DNA from: Thermoprotei archaeon
Lineage (GTDB): Archaea > Thermoproteota > Thermoprotei > Thermofilales > B20-G17
DNA length: 48,013 bases
NCBI GenBank assembly: GCA_003650675.1
Contig: QMRH01000007.1
Span: 1-48,013, forward strand
Direction: 5' to 3'
Shown here: piece by piece, positions 25,408 to 33,077 of the stretch
How the letters are laid out: every line of letters begins with the position of its first letter
Numbering within the stretch: position 1 is the stretch's first letter
Translations under genes and position numbers: made by a program
Notes under the pieces: model-generated
Seen by the model: the letters and a program-made list of their open reading frames with translations, nothing else
Databases searched by the model: none
What the model was told of the DNA's origin: nothing

Positions 25408-26364
25408 TTAATACTCCTTTAAATATTGTTTAACTGTTTGTGCTATTGCCTTTGCAACGGCTACGGGAACCGCCTCGCCAACTTGATTAAACTGAACATC
25501 TTTGCCTCCCTTAAATATGTGGTTATCTGGAAACGACATCAAGCGCGCCTGTTCCCTTACAGTTATTAGCCTATCCTTAAATGGGTGGATGAAACGCGAT
25601 GAACCCATCACAGTAGGGGCAACCCGAAAAGGGTGAAGTCTAATATAATTTTTATAAACCTTTCCACCCGCCCCTTGATAATATACAAGTGCCTGCCCCC
25701 ATCTTAGTTTACGTATCTTCTTTAATCTGCGAGGTGAAATAGACACGTATTCATGGTTTGGTATTTCGGGAATACCGTTCGGCTCTGGTAAATCGCCTAT
25801 AGCCTCAATTACAGTTACTTTACCGGTTTTCTTCGGTCTTATCTTTATATTTGATATAAATACCCTTGTTCTGTGGGATGGATTGCCATATTCCTCTGCC
25901 CTAAGTATATTAAAATATATTTTCTTGTAGCCTACTCTAGCAAATTCCTTCCGTAAATAATGTTTTAAATCTCCCTCCAATATTCCAGGGACGTTTTCCA
26001 TAACGAAGACTTTGGGTTGCAAGTCGCCTACAATACGTATAAAATGTAGGACAAGTCTTCCACGGGGGTCTTCGTAAAGTCTGGCTAAAGGTTGAGGTTT
26101 CCGTCGAGGATTTGTACGTGTAAATGCTTCACAGGGGGGTCCGCCTATAACTACGTCTGGTTGTTTACCAAGGATATCGACTATATCCTGGGAATGTAGT
26201 TTTTGGATATCTTCTTCTACTACGATCGCCTCCTTAAAGTTTTCCTTAAAACTTTCCACCACCGGCCTAAAGTTATCTACACCTAACAGTATGTTAAAAC
26301 CCTCGGCTTTAAACCCTCTTGAAAATCCTCCTGCACCGCAGAACAAATCGATTACACTGTACAT
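25408..26364 (-). CDS. DNA (cytosine-5) methyltransferase, apparently orphan
   Basis: SAM-dependent m5C DNA methyltransferase of 318 residues. Motif I IDLFCGAGGFSRGF, motif IV GGPPCEAFTRTN with the catalytic Cys, motif VI FVMENVPGI, motif VIII HRTRVFIS, target-recognition region ~180-250, motif IX RVAPTVMGSSRFIHP and motif X FNQVGEAVPVAVAKAIA are all present. PCEAF replaces the common PCQ(G)FS. I chose ATG 26364 because GGAGG is 7 bases upstream; TTG 26370 is too close to it. No restriction endonuclease gene is adjacent. It diverges from the SPOUT-like gene. Confidence 0.95.
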   Translation of the reverse strand: MYSVIDLFCGAGGFSRGFKAEGFNILLGVDNFRPVVESFKENFKEAIVVEEDIQKLHSQDIVDILGKQPDVVIGGPPCEAFTRTNPRRKPQPLARLYEDPRGRLVLHFIRIVGDLQPKVFVMENVPGILEGDLKHYLRKEFARVGYKKIYFNILRAEEYGNPSHRTRVFISNIKIRPKKTGKVTVIEAIGDLPEPNGIPEIPNHEYVSISPRRLKKIRKLRWGQALVYYQGAGGKVYKNYIRLHPFRVAPTVMGSSRFIHPFKDRLITVREQARLMSFPDNHIFKGGKDVQFNQVGEAVPVAVAKAIAQTVKQYLKEY

Positions 26365-26473
26365 TCTCAAGCCTCCAGAAATATACTTCCTCTATATAAT
26401 AAAACCACAATGTCATCATTGGATCCGGGCATAATTTTATTACAGGATATATTGTTTTAAGGAGGGTGTAACC

Positions 26474-26956
26474 ATGAAGGAGAGGCTCTATGTTGTGCTA
26501 CATAATGTTTATTCGGTGTATAAGGTTGTTGAAGCGGCCCGTGTGGTTTATGGATTGGGTTTTCCGAACTTCATAGTCACAAAGGCTATGGGTGCGGCAG
26601 CGCAGGAGGGTGTGCCTGAAGCACACAAGATGGCGATTAAAAAGGGTAAAAGGATCTTTTATCTCGCCGAGCTTAACGACGTCATGGAAACTATCGCGCC
26701 GGATGAAGTATTACTAATAGTTCCTGCTCGTTTCTCCAAGGATGTCTTCGATCCTCAATACGTTAGAGATCTCTTGAAATCGGGTAAAAAGGTACTGCTG
26801 ATTTTTGGGGGATCGGAGCCTGGCCTCACAAAAAGGGAGCTGGAATTAGGTAAACCGGTCCACATACCTCGTATAGATGACGATTTAGGTTCAACGGCAC
26901 TTATATCGATAACCCTGTATTCCCTGCTCCTGGAATCGGATAAAAAGGGAGAATAA
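26474..26956 (+). CDS. SPOUT-superfamily methyltransferase-like protein (COG4080 type)
   Basis: A 160-residue protein of a conserved archaeal family, annotated variously as RecB-family nuclease or SPOUT/SpoU-like RNA methylase. Family-like segments: MKERLYVVLHNVYSVYKVVEAARVVYGLGF, FIVTKAMGAAAQEGVPEAHKMAIKKGK, and LLIFGGSEPGLTKRELELG (the cofactor-loop region of SPOUT knots), then PRIDDDLGSTALISITLYSLL. RNA methylation is the likelier role, but no substrate is known. ATG 26474 follows a strong GGAGGGTG. It lies 75 bases upstream of cdc6 on the same strand. Confidence 0.65.
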   Translation: MKERLYVVLHNVYSVYKVVEAARVVYGLGFPNFIVTKAMGAAAQEGVPEAHKMAIKKGKRIFYLAELNDVMETIAPDEVLLIVPARFSKDVFDPQYVRDLLKSGKKVLLIFGGSEPGLTKRELELGKPVHIPRIDDDLGSTALISITLYSLLLESDKKGE

Positions 26957-27031
26957 AACTGTATTACCTCAACATGTATTCTAGTATCATGTAGTGGAAA
27001 GGGTGCGTGTAGGAAATAAGAAAAGGTTCCT

Positions 27032-28273
27032 GTGGAACTAGTGGAGATAGCTGTGGACGATAAACTAGACGTAATTTTCAGTAGGTTTAAAAACGCTAAA
27101 ATCTATGCTAACAGGGAGATCCTGCTTCCCGATTACGTCCCTGAGGAGCTTCCGCATAGAGATAATCAAATAATTGAATTAGCTACGGTCTTAGCCCCAG
27201 CTCTGAGTGGATCTAAGCCACCAAATGTTTTCATATACGGGTTGACTGGAACCGGGAAAACAGCTGTAACTAAGTATGTTCTACGGAAACTTGTAGTGAA
27301 GGCTGAGGGTACTGTTCTTACAGCTTACATAAATTGTAGGCAAAGCAACACCAATTACAGGGTCCTAGCCGAGCTGTCTTCAAGTGTGGGGAAGCCCGTG
27401 CCATTTACAGGCCTCTCTACAGCTGAGGTTTTAAATCGTTTCATTCGTGGCCTCGAAAGACAGGCAAAAATCATGATAGCGGTGTTGGATGAAATAGACT
27501 GGCTCGTAAAAAGCAGCGGCGACAGCGTACTTTACCACCTGACTAGGTTAAATAGTGAACTAAAGAGGTCAAGGTTGTCCGTTATTGGGATAACCAACGA
27601 TTTACGCTTCATGGAGTACATTGACCCTAGAATTAAAAGCGGGCTTGGCGAAGAAGAATTAGTGTTCCCGCCTTACACCAATAAAGAGCTTGAAGATATA
27701 CTTAGAAAAAGGGCTGAGAAAGCCTTTAGAAAAGGGGCTATAGAAGACGGGGTAATACCTTTATGTGCGGCCATAGCTGCAAAACAGAACGGCGACTGTA
27801 GGCTTGCATTAGATTTGCTTCTTAAGGCGGCGGATCTAGCGGAAAGAGAAGATTCAAGCAAGGTAACTGAAGAACATGTAAGGAGAGCCCAACGAGAGCT
27901 AGAGAAAAACCTCGTCGTCGCCGCTGTTAAAACAATGCCCCTGCACGTTAAACTAGTTCTACTAGCTGTATATCTCTTGGAGAAGGAAGGGGTTTTAAAG
28001 AACATAACTACAGGTGAAATTTATGGAAGATACAGAGATTTATGTAGAGAAATAGGCGTAGGGGAGGTAACACAGCGGAGGGTAAGTGAAATACTCAATG
28101 AATTAGATATGCTCGGTGTAATAAATGCTAGAGTCGTTAGCCTTGGACGCTACGGAAGAACGAAGATAATAAAACTGGCAGTAGGCGAAAAAAGTCTACT
28201 GGAAGGCTTCCGCTCAGACCCGGGCTTCTATACTATGGTGGGTTCAATAATAAATAGCAGGCCTTCTAGTTGA
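27032..28273 (+). CDS. cdc6: Orc1/Cdc6 replication initiator
   Basis: Archaeal origin-recognition and helicase-loading AAA+ protein. Seen: early basic segment NREILLPDYVPEELPHRDNQI, Walker A YGLTGTGKTAVT (~70-77), Walker B IAVLDEIDWL (~150), sensor 1 SVIGITNDL, sensor 2 region GDCRLALDLLLKAADLAERE, and a C-terminal winged helix (~310-410: LAVYLLEKEG...YGRYRDLCREIGV...RRVSEILNELDMLGVI). The start is GTG 27032; GTGs at 27041 and 27050 are alternatives because no strong ribosome site decides. Archaeal origins often adjoin this gene, but I found no convincing ORB in the flanking gaps. Confidence 0.95.
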   Translation: MELVEIAVDDKLDVIFSRFKNAKIYANREILLPDYVPEELPHRDNQIIELATVLAPALSGSKPPNVFIYGLTGTGKTAVTKYVLRKLVVKAEGTVLTAYINCRQSNTNYRVLAELSSSVGKPVPFTGLSTAEVLNRFIRGLERQAKIMIAVLDEIDWLVKSSGDSVLYHLTRLNSELKRSRLSVIGITNDLRFMEYIDPRIKSGLGEEELVFPPYTNKELEDILRKRAEKAFRKGAIEDGVIPLCAAIAAKQNGDCRLALDLLLKAADLAEREDSSKVTEEHVRRAQRELEKNLVVAAVKTMPLHVKLVLLAVYLLEKEGVLKNITTGEIYGRYRDLCREIGVGEVTQRRVSEILNELDMLGVINARVVSLGRYGRTKIIKLAVGEKSLLEGFRSDPGFYTMVGSIINSRPSS

Positions 28274-28412
28274 AACAGAAATTTCTAAACTTCCTTGAAA
28301 AACATCTATAAATATTATTGGAAGTAGATTCCTGGTTTCAAGGGAAATCGTATTTCCTATACTCACGTAAAAACGTCGTATAAGGGTTTTTAGAATATTT
28401 CATGTTGAATAA

Positions 28413-28526
28413 TGCGGGGGGCGGGATTCGAACCCGCGCAGGCCTACGCCACCGGATCTCTCACCCTGTGCATCCTTGTAAAGGAACTTGAGTCCGGCCC
28501 CTTTGGCCCGGCTCGGGCACCCCCGC
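28413..28526 (-). tRNA. tRNA-Leu(CAA) with a 29-nt intron at 37/38
   Basis: On the minus strand: acceptor GCGGGGG/CCCCCGC, class-II D-arm with CCCGAGCC...CAAAGGG, anticodon stem CCGGA/TCCGG, loop CTCAAG plus A38 (anticodon CAA), a long variable arm, T-arm GCGGG TTCGAAT CCCGC, discriminator A. A 29-base intron (28458-28486 on the plus strand) sits directly after position 37, the canonical archaeal site. The mature length is 85 nt. CCA is not encoded. A TATA-like ACTATAAAAG lies about 30-40 bases upstream. Confidence 0.95.
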
Positions 28527-28640
28527 TTACTATTTTATAGACTATTTTGAGGACTTTTATAGTTTATTCCTGTATTAAGGTTTTCTGGTTCAAAAATAAA
28601 TTTATAAAAGTGTCTATGCTATAGGCGTTGGGTTTGTTTG

Positions 28641-28991
28641 ATGCCAGAGTTCAAGGTGGTAATATCTGATCCCAAAACGGGGAAATCTCAGCAAGTGGAG
28701 GTAAAAGGGGATAAAGCTCAAAGGTTGGTAGGACTTAAAATAGGCGATGTTTTCGATGGAAGCCTGGTGGGCTTGCCAGGTAAGAAGCTTGTAATCACAG
28801 GCGGTTCAGGGAGAGCCGGTGAACCTATGAGACCTGATCTACCGGGAGGGGTTAAAAAGAGAATTCTTCTACCCGGGCCCCCTGGCTACTGGCCTAAAAG
28901 AAAAGGTATGCGAAAGAGAAAGCTTGTCAGGGGTAACACGATAACAGAGGAAATAGTACAAATTAATACGAAGATTCTATACGAAGAATAA
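28641..28991 (+). CDS. rps6e: 30S ribosomal protein S6e
   Basis: Small-subunit ribosomal protein of 116 residues, archaeal short form. Family segments: FKVVISDPKTGKSQQVEVKGDKAQRLVGLKIGD, LPGKKLVITGGSGRAGEPMRPDLPGGVKKRILL, and the basic GYWPKRKGMRKRKLVRGNTI. ATG 28641 is taken over the adjoining TTG 28638. A TATA-like TTTATAAAAG sits about 35 bases upstream. It heads S6e-eIF2gamma-L13e, a common archaeal translation run. Confidence 0.97.
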   Translation: MPEFKVVISDPKTGKSQQVEVKGDKAQRLVGLKIGDVFDGSLVGLPGKKLVITGGSGRAGEPMRPDLPGGVKKRILLPGPPGYWPKRKGMRKRKLVRGNTITEEIVQINTKILYEE

Positions 28992-29070
28992 AATTACTTG
29001 TATTTTCCAGTTTAAGTGGCCGGGTAAGATTTAAGTATTATTTCCACGAAATGCGTTAGAGGGTGATTTA

Positions 29071-30363
29071 TTGGATAAGGTATTATCGCACTACGGTGAG
29101 CAGATTAAGTTACAGCCCCTTACCAACGTGGGTATGGTTGGCCATGTGGATCACGGTAAAACAACCCTTGTAGAGGCGCTTACAGGAGTCTGGGCGGCTA
29201 GGCATTCAGAGGAATTAAAGCGTGGCATAACAATAAGGCTTGGATATGCTGATACTACAATTTATACTTGTCCCCACTGTCCCCCTCCCCAGAAATACCT
29301 TACCGAACCTATGTTAAAAGAAGGTAAGTGTCCCCATTGTGGCAGCGAAGTAAATTTTCTACGGAAAGTATCGTTCGTGGACGTACCGGGACATGAAATG
29401 TTGATGGCTATAATGTTGTCCGGAGCAACCCTAATGGATGGTGCAATACTTGTTATCGATGCGTCTCAACCTTGCCCACAACCCCAGACGCGGGAACATT
29501 TCATGGCACTCGATATAATAGGCATCCGCAACATCATTATAGTACAAAACAAGATAGATATTGTCCCGAAAGAAAAGATCATAGAAAACTATAAACAAAT
29601 AAAGGATTTTGTTGCTGGAACGTGGGCAGAAAACGCGCCTATAGTGCCTGTCTCAGCATTACATAAGGTTAACATCGATGTCTTAGTAGAAGCTATGGAA
29701 AAATTTATTCCAACTCCTCTACGCGACCCTGCAAAACCCCCTAGAATGCTTATAGCCCGATCCTTTGATGTCAACAAGCCTGGGACTCCTCCTCAAGAGC
29801 TTGTAGGAGGGGTTATAGGAGGAAGCATCATACAGGGTAAATTTAAGGTTGGCGATGAAATAGAAATACGTCCAGGAGTATCGATAATAGAGCGTGACAA
29901 GAGGGGGCGCATCAAGAAAGTTGAGTATCAACCTCTCGTAACCGAAATAGCTAGTCTAAAATCAGGCGATAATCCTCTAAAGGAAGCTTACCCTGGAGGA
30001 CTTATCGGCGTTGGAACATACCTTGATCCTTCCCTAACGAAGAACGATGCGTTAAGAGGAAATGTTGCAGGCAAGCCGGGGACACTGCCTCCCGTATGGG
30101 ATGAGCTTGAGCTTAAAACCCATATACTTGAAAGGGTTGTAGGAACCCCTGAAATGCTGAAAGTTGAGCCAATAAAACTAGGAGAAAAATTGGCAATAAA
30201 TGCGGGTACTGCAGCATCAGTGGGAATAGTTACAGATAGGAAGGGAGACCTTGTAAGAATAAAATTAGTCCTACCGGTATGTGTAGATAAAGGTGTACGA
30301 ATAGCGATTAGCAGACAGGTCCATGGACGCTGGAGATTAATAGGATATGGTATACTAGTTTAA
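29071..30363 (+). CDS. eif2g: Translation initiation factor 2 subunit gamma
   Basis: GTPase subunit of a/eIF2, which delivers initiator Met-tRNA to the small ribosomal subunit. G1 GHVDHGKT (~24-31), switch region [12 protein letters not shown], zinc knuckle CPHC...CPHC (Cys 67, 70, 87, 90), G3 DVPGHE, G4 QNKIDIV and G5 [10 protein letters not shown] are all seen, followed by two beta-barrel domains. At 430 residues it is slightly longer than the usual ~410. The start is TTG 29071 with GAGGGTGAT just upstream. It follows S6e by 79 bases. Confidence 0.97.
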   Translation: MDKVLSHYGEQIKLQPLTNVGMVGHVDHGKTTLVEALTGVWAARHSEELKRGITIRLGYADTTIYTCPHCPPPQKYLTEPMLKEGKCPHCGSEVNFLRKVSFVDVPGHEMLMAIMLSGATLMDGAILVIDASQPCPQPQTREHFMALDIIGIRNIIIVQNKIDIVPKEKIIENYKQIKDFVAGTWAENAPIVPVSALHKVNIDVLVEAMEKFIPTPLRDPAKPPRMLIARSFDVNKPGTPPQELVGGVIGGSIIQGKFKVGDEIEIRPGVSIIERDKRGRIKKVEYQPLVTEIASLKSGDNPLKEAYPGGLIGVGTYLDPSLTKNDALRGNVAGKPGTLPPVWDELELKTHILERVVGTPEMLKVEPIKLGEKLAINAGTAASVGIVTDRKGDLVRIKLVLPVCVDKGVRIAISRQVHGRWRLIGYGILV

Positions 30364-30469
30364 AAGCAGATAATTAACTAGAAGACTCGTTCTCTTCGGA
30401 AAGTAGATCGAAGATAAATTTTTAAAAACATGCTCCTATGAAGTTAAGGTTAATGTAGAGGTGTATATG

Positions 30470-30940
30470 ATGGGTGAGAAATCAACCCCCGTGGTGCCTC
30501 CACCTCCCCCCTTAGTTAAAATACCACTCCTACGTCGATTTGGTGGAGTACCACCACGAGAATTAAAAATCGGTAGAGGGTATTCCATAGGCGAGATAAA
30601 GAAAGCTAACCTAAGTATTCAGGAGGCAAGACGTTTAGGGATATACGTTGATCAGCGCAGAAAGACGGTTTACGAAGATAATGTCAAAAGGTTAATGGAA
30701 TGGCTTGAAAGGGTAAGAAACGGCGAAATAAAGCCTCCAGAACCCACTCTACCGAAAATTATTAAGGTAAAGAGAAAAAAGGGGAGGGCTTTCCGAGGAT
30801 TGACTTCGGCAGGTAGGAGGTCGCGAGGACTTCTCCGAGTTGGATTAAGAGAGACCCATAAGTACAAGTGGAAGAGGAAACATAGGGAAAGAATGCTTAA
30901 GAAGCGTCATGAAGCGCGAAGAGCCAAAGGAGGCCACTAG
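30470..30940 (+). CDS. rpl13e: 50S ribosomal protein L13e
   Basis: Large-subunit protein shared by eukaryotes and mainly TACK/Asgard archaea. The L13e core is GYSIGEIKKANLSIQEARRLGIYVDQRRKTVYEDNVKRLMEWLERV. A long, highly basic C-terminal extension follows (RAFRGLTSAGRRSRGLL... ending KRHEARRAKGGH), so at 156 residues it is longer than the minimal archaeal version. I chose ATG 30470, 6 bases after GAGGTG; ATG 30467 is equally in frame. Its presence supports a TACK-type host. Confidence 0.88.
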   Translation: MGEKSTPVVPPPPPLVKIPLLRRFGGVPPRELKIGRGYSIGEIKKANLSIQEARRLGIYVDQRRKTVYEDNVKRLMEWLERVRNGEIKPPEPTLPKIIKVKRKKGRAFRGLTSAGRRSRGLLRVGLRETHKYKWKRKHRERMLKKRHEARRAKGGH

Positions 30941-31032
30941 TTCATTTAAATCTTTCTATAAACTCCAGTTTCCAGATATGTAAACGGATAACATAATATT
31001 TATTGTGGACATGATATTTTTTATCGAATATT

Positions 31033-31203
31033 ATGCAGCCAAAAGAAAAAAATAATTCATCATGTTGTGAATGTGGAAGCAAAGATATTATGTGTATAAT
31101 AAATGGGAAATACTATTGTTTCAAATGTGGTGCAAAAATAGTACGTGACCATGTAATGTATTATATAAAAATTCTTAAAGAACGCGGTTTAATAGCTGAC
31201 TAA
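31033..31203 (+). CDS. 56-residue zinc-ribbon protein
   Basis: A short open frame not explained by neighbours. It encodes two knuckles, CCECG (Cys 11/14) and YCFKCGAKI (Cys 29/32), spaced like a zinc ribbon, followed by a helical basic tail ending RGLIAD. Two CxxC pairs in the right geometry in only 56 residues are unlikely by chance. No ribosome site is obvious; a TATA-like ATAATATTTATTG lies about 40 bases upstream. It lies in the 578-base gap between L13e and LSm. Function unknown; RNA-polymerase- or ribosome-associated small zinc ribbons are common in archaea. Confidence 0.65.
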   Translation: MQPKEKNNSSCCECGSKDIMCIINGKYYCFKCGAKIVRDHVMYYIKILKERGLIAD

Positions 31204-31288
31204 TGTTAATTCTATTGTTTTATAAAATTTTCACTATTTTGTGGTGCAGGTTTTCTCCACTATTTTCTACTATGAAGAAACCTTCTAT

Positions 31289-31390
31289 TTAATCGTATGT
31301 TGTAATCGCCCTAGTTAACTCATTTTTCACAGTTGGTAAAGCTCTGTAACCTGACAGTTCATAGTTTTTGTTTTTGATGAATATCCACAC
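31289..31390 (-). CDS. Possible 33-residue peptide
   Basis: A weak candidate. GTG 31390 is preceded by AAGGTGA at 10 bases and by an AT-rich TATA-like stretch. The peptide (WIFIKNKNYELSGYRALPTV... ending RAITTYD) has a protein-like composition in otherwise AT-rich DNA. It could instead be the tail of a decayed gene, or chance. The rest of 31204-31506 shows only the LSm promoter. Confidence 0.2.
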   Translation of the reverse strand: MWIFIKNKNYELSGYRALPTVKNELTRAITTYD

Positions 31391-31454
31391 GTTTTCTTTG
31401 TCACCTTATTTTATTTAGGAAAAAGGTATAATATTAAATATTTAGTGCCGAAAA

Positions 31455-31464
31455 TTTATATAAG
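31455..31464 (+). promoter_or_regulatory. TATA box of the LSm gene
   Basis: TTTATATAAG, a good archaeal TATA match, about 55-64 bases before ATG 31519. It predicts a leader of roughly 30 bases that includes the GCGGTGA ribosome site. Confidence 0.6.
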
Positions 31465-31518
31465 ATACTAAGGGTTTATTGTGGCGAGAAACACTCTGCT
31501 CTAGCGGTGAAAAAAGAT

Positions 31519-31782
31519 ATGTCAGTGAAGGAGAGGGGAGAAAGTCCTTTAAAACTTTTAGTGAAGTCGATAAACAACAATATTCTCGTAAAATTAAAGG
31601 ATGGAAGCGAGTTAACAGGAGTTCTTGAGCAATGCGATCCCACAATGAACATTGTATTAGATGAGGCGAAAGAAATAAGCGAGAATAACGGTGAACTGCT
31701 AGTAAACTACGGTAAAGTGTTTATACGTGGCAGTAATATACTATTCATAGCTGTAGACTCGGAGAAGGTGGTCTTTGAATAA
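31519..31782 (+). CDS. lsm: LSm (Sm-like) RNA-binding protein
   Basis: Ring-forming RNA-binding protein. Sm1 motif: KLLVKSINNNILVKLKDGSELTGVLEQCDPTMNIVLDEAKEI. Sm2 motif: YGKVFIRGSNILFIAVD. I chose ATG 31519, with GGTGA 8 bases upstream, over the in-frame GTG 31507 that is part of that site. At 87 residues it is normal. It is followed by the SAM synthetase gene 74 bases later on the same strand. Confidence 0.95.
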   Translation: MSVKERGESPLKLLVKSINNNILVKLKDGSELTGVLEQCDPTMNIVLDEAKEISENNGELLVNYGKVFIRGSNILFIAVDSEKVVFE

Positions 31783-31856
31783 CTCCCAGTAATATTTAAC
31801 GCATAATTTATAGCAAAGGTTATAAATTGAACGATGTAAGAGTGTCCGGTGATGCA

Positions 31857-33074
31857 ATGAACCCAAATGTATTTGTCGAGCATTTGTCCGGGCCTTCTAT
31901 GGAAGAAAAAAGCGTTGAATTTGTGGAAAGAAAAGGTCTAGGACATCCGGATTACATTGCTGACGCAGTTGCCGAATCCGTTAGCATTGAGCTATCAAAC
32001 TGGTATAAGGAAAGGTTTGGGCAAATACTACATCATAACGTCGACAAGGTTCTTGTGGTCGGGGGACAGGCTTGGAGGATGTTCGGAAAGGGAATGGTTT
32101 TACATCCTATAACAATCATAGTTGCTGGAAGGGTCACCACAGAGGTTAAAAAGCCGGGAGGGGTAGAGCAGGTTCCTGTGGGAAGATTAATTCTTTCAGC
32201 CGCGAAAAAGTGGTTAAAAAACAACTTTAGGTACCTGGATGTGGAAAACCATGTGATCGTAGACTATAAAATCGGTAAAGGATCAGCTGAACTAGCCAGG
32301 CTTGTGGAAACCGAGGTTCCATTGGCTAATGATACATCGCTTGGAACAGGATATGCGCCCCTAACTGAAACAGAAAGATTGGTCTTTGAAGCCGAAAGAC
32401 TACTTAATTCTAAATCCTTCAAAGAAAAGTATCCTTTCGTCGGGGAAGATGTAAAAATAATGGGTCTACGCGTCAACGACAGGATAAAGTTAACTGTAGC
32501 AGTAGCTATCATAGCCCAAGAGGTTTCAAGTCTAGAGGAGTATGCTTATGCAAAAGAGGTGGTTAAAGAAGAAGTTTTGAAGCTCGCAGATAAGATAAGT
32601 GAAAGAGAAGTGGATGTGCAGGTAAACACAGCAGATGACATGAAAGACCTTTCAGGCGAAAAGGTTTATCTAGTTGTTACTGGAACTTCCGCTGAACATG
32701 GTGATGACGGTGCTACCGGTAGAGGTAACAGGGTCAATGGTTTAATAACACCTTTCCGCCCTATGTCGCTGGAGGCTACTGCTGGCAAAAATCCGGTCAG
32801 CCATGTAGGTAAAGTATATAACGTCTTCGCGTCCAGGCTGGCGTCGCGAATATATGGAGAAGTGAATGGGTTAAAGGAAGTATATGTGACGATATTAAGT
32901 CAGATAGGTAAGCCCATTAATGAGCCGCAGTCATTAACAGTATCGGTGATTCCAGAGAACGGAGCGGGCTTCAACACCATTTCATATGAGGCCCGTGAAA
33001 TAGCCATAGAAGAGCTGGAGAAAATCCGGAAAATAACGGATCTTATAGTAAGCGGAAAAGTATTACTTTTCTAA
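31857..33074 (+). CDS. mat: Archaeal-type S-adenosylmethionine synthetase
   Basis: Makes SAM from methionine and ATP. It is the divergent archaeal MAT, recognised by EFVERKGLGHPDYIADAVAESVS, GGQAWRMFGKGMVLHPITIIVAGR, ANDTSLGTGYAPLTETERLV, EHGDDGATGRGNRVNGLITPFRPMSLEATAGKNPVSHVGKVYN and SQIGKPINEPQ. I chose ATG 31857 because the conserved N-terminus begins just after it and GGTGAT lies 3 bases upstream; TTG 31827 is an alternative. At 405 residues it is family length. It converges on DUF460 with a 3-base gap. Confidence 0.96.
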   Translation: MNPNVFVEHLSGPSMEEKSVEFVERKGLGHPDYIADAVAESVSIELSNWYKERFGQILHHNVDKVLVVGGQAWRMFGKGMVLHPITIIVAGRVTTEVKKPGGVEQVPVGRLILSAAKKWLKNNFRYLDVENHVIVDYKIGKGSAELARLVETEVPLANDTSLGTGYAPLTETERLVFEAERLLNSKSFKEKYPFVGEDVKIMGLRVNDRIKLTVAVAIIAQEVSSLEEYAYAKEVVKEEVLKLADKISEREVDVQVNTADDMKDLSGEKVYLVVTGTSAEHGDDGATGRGNRVNGLITPFRPMSLEATAGKNPVSHVGKVYNVFASRLASRIYGEVNGLKEVYVTILSQIGKPINEPQSLTVSVIPENGAGFNTISYEAREIAIEELEKIRKITDLIVSGKVLLF

Positions 33075-33077
33075 AAA

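Noticed and set aside
26957-28412. Replication origin (ORB elements) around cdc6
   Set aside because: Only loose fragments such as TAGTGGAAAGGG and TTCCTGGTTTCAAGG; no repeated, oriented ORB-like sites visible.
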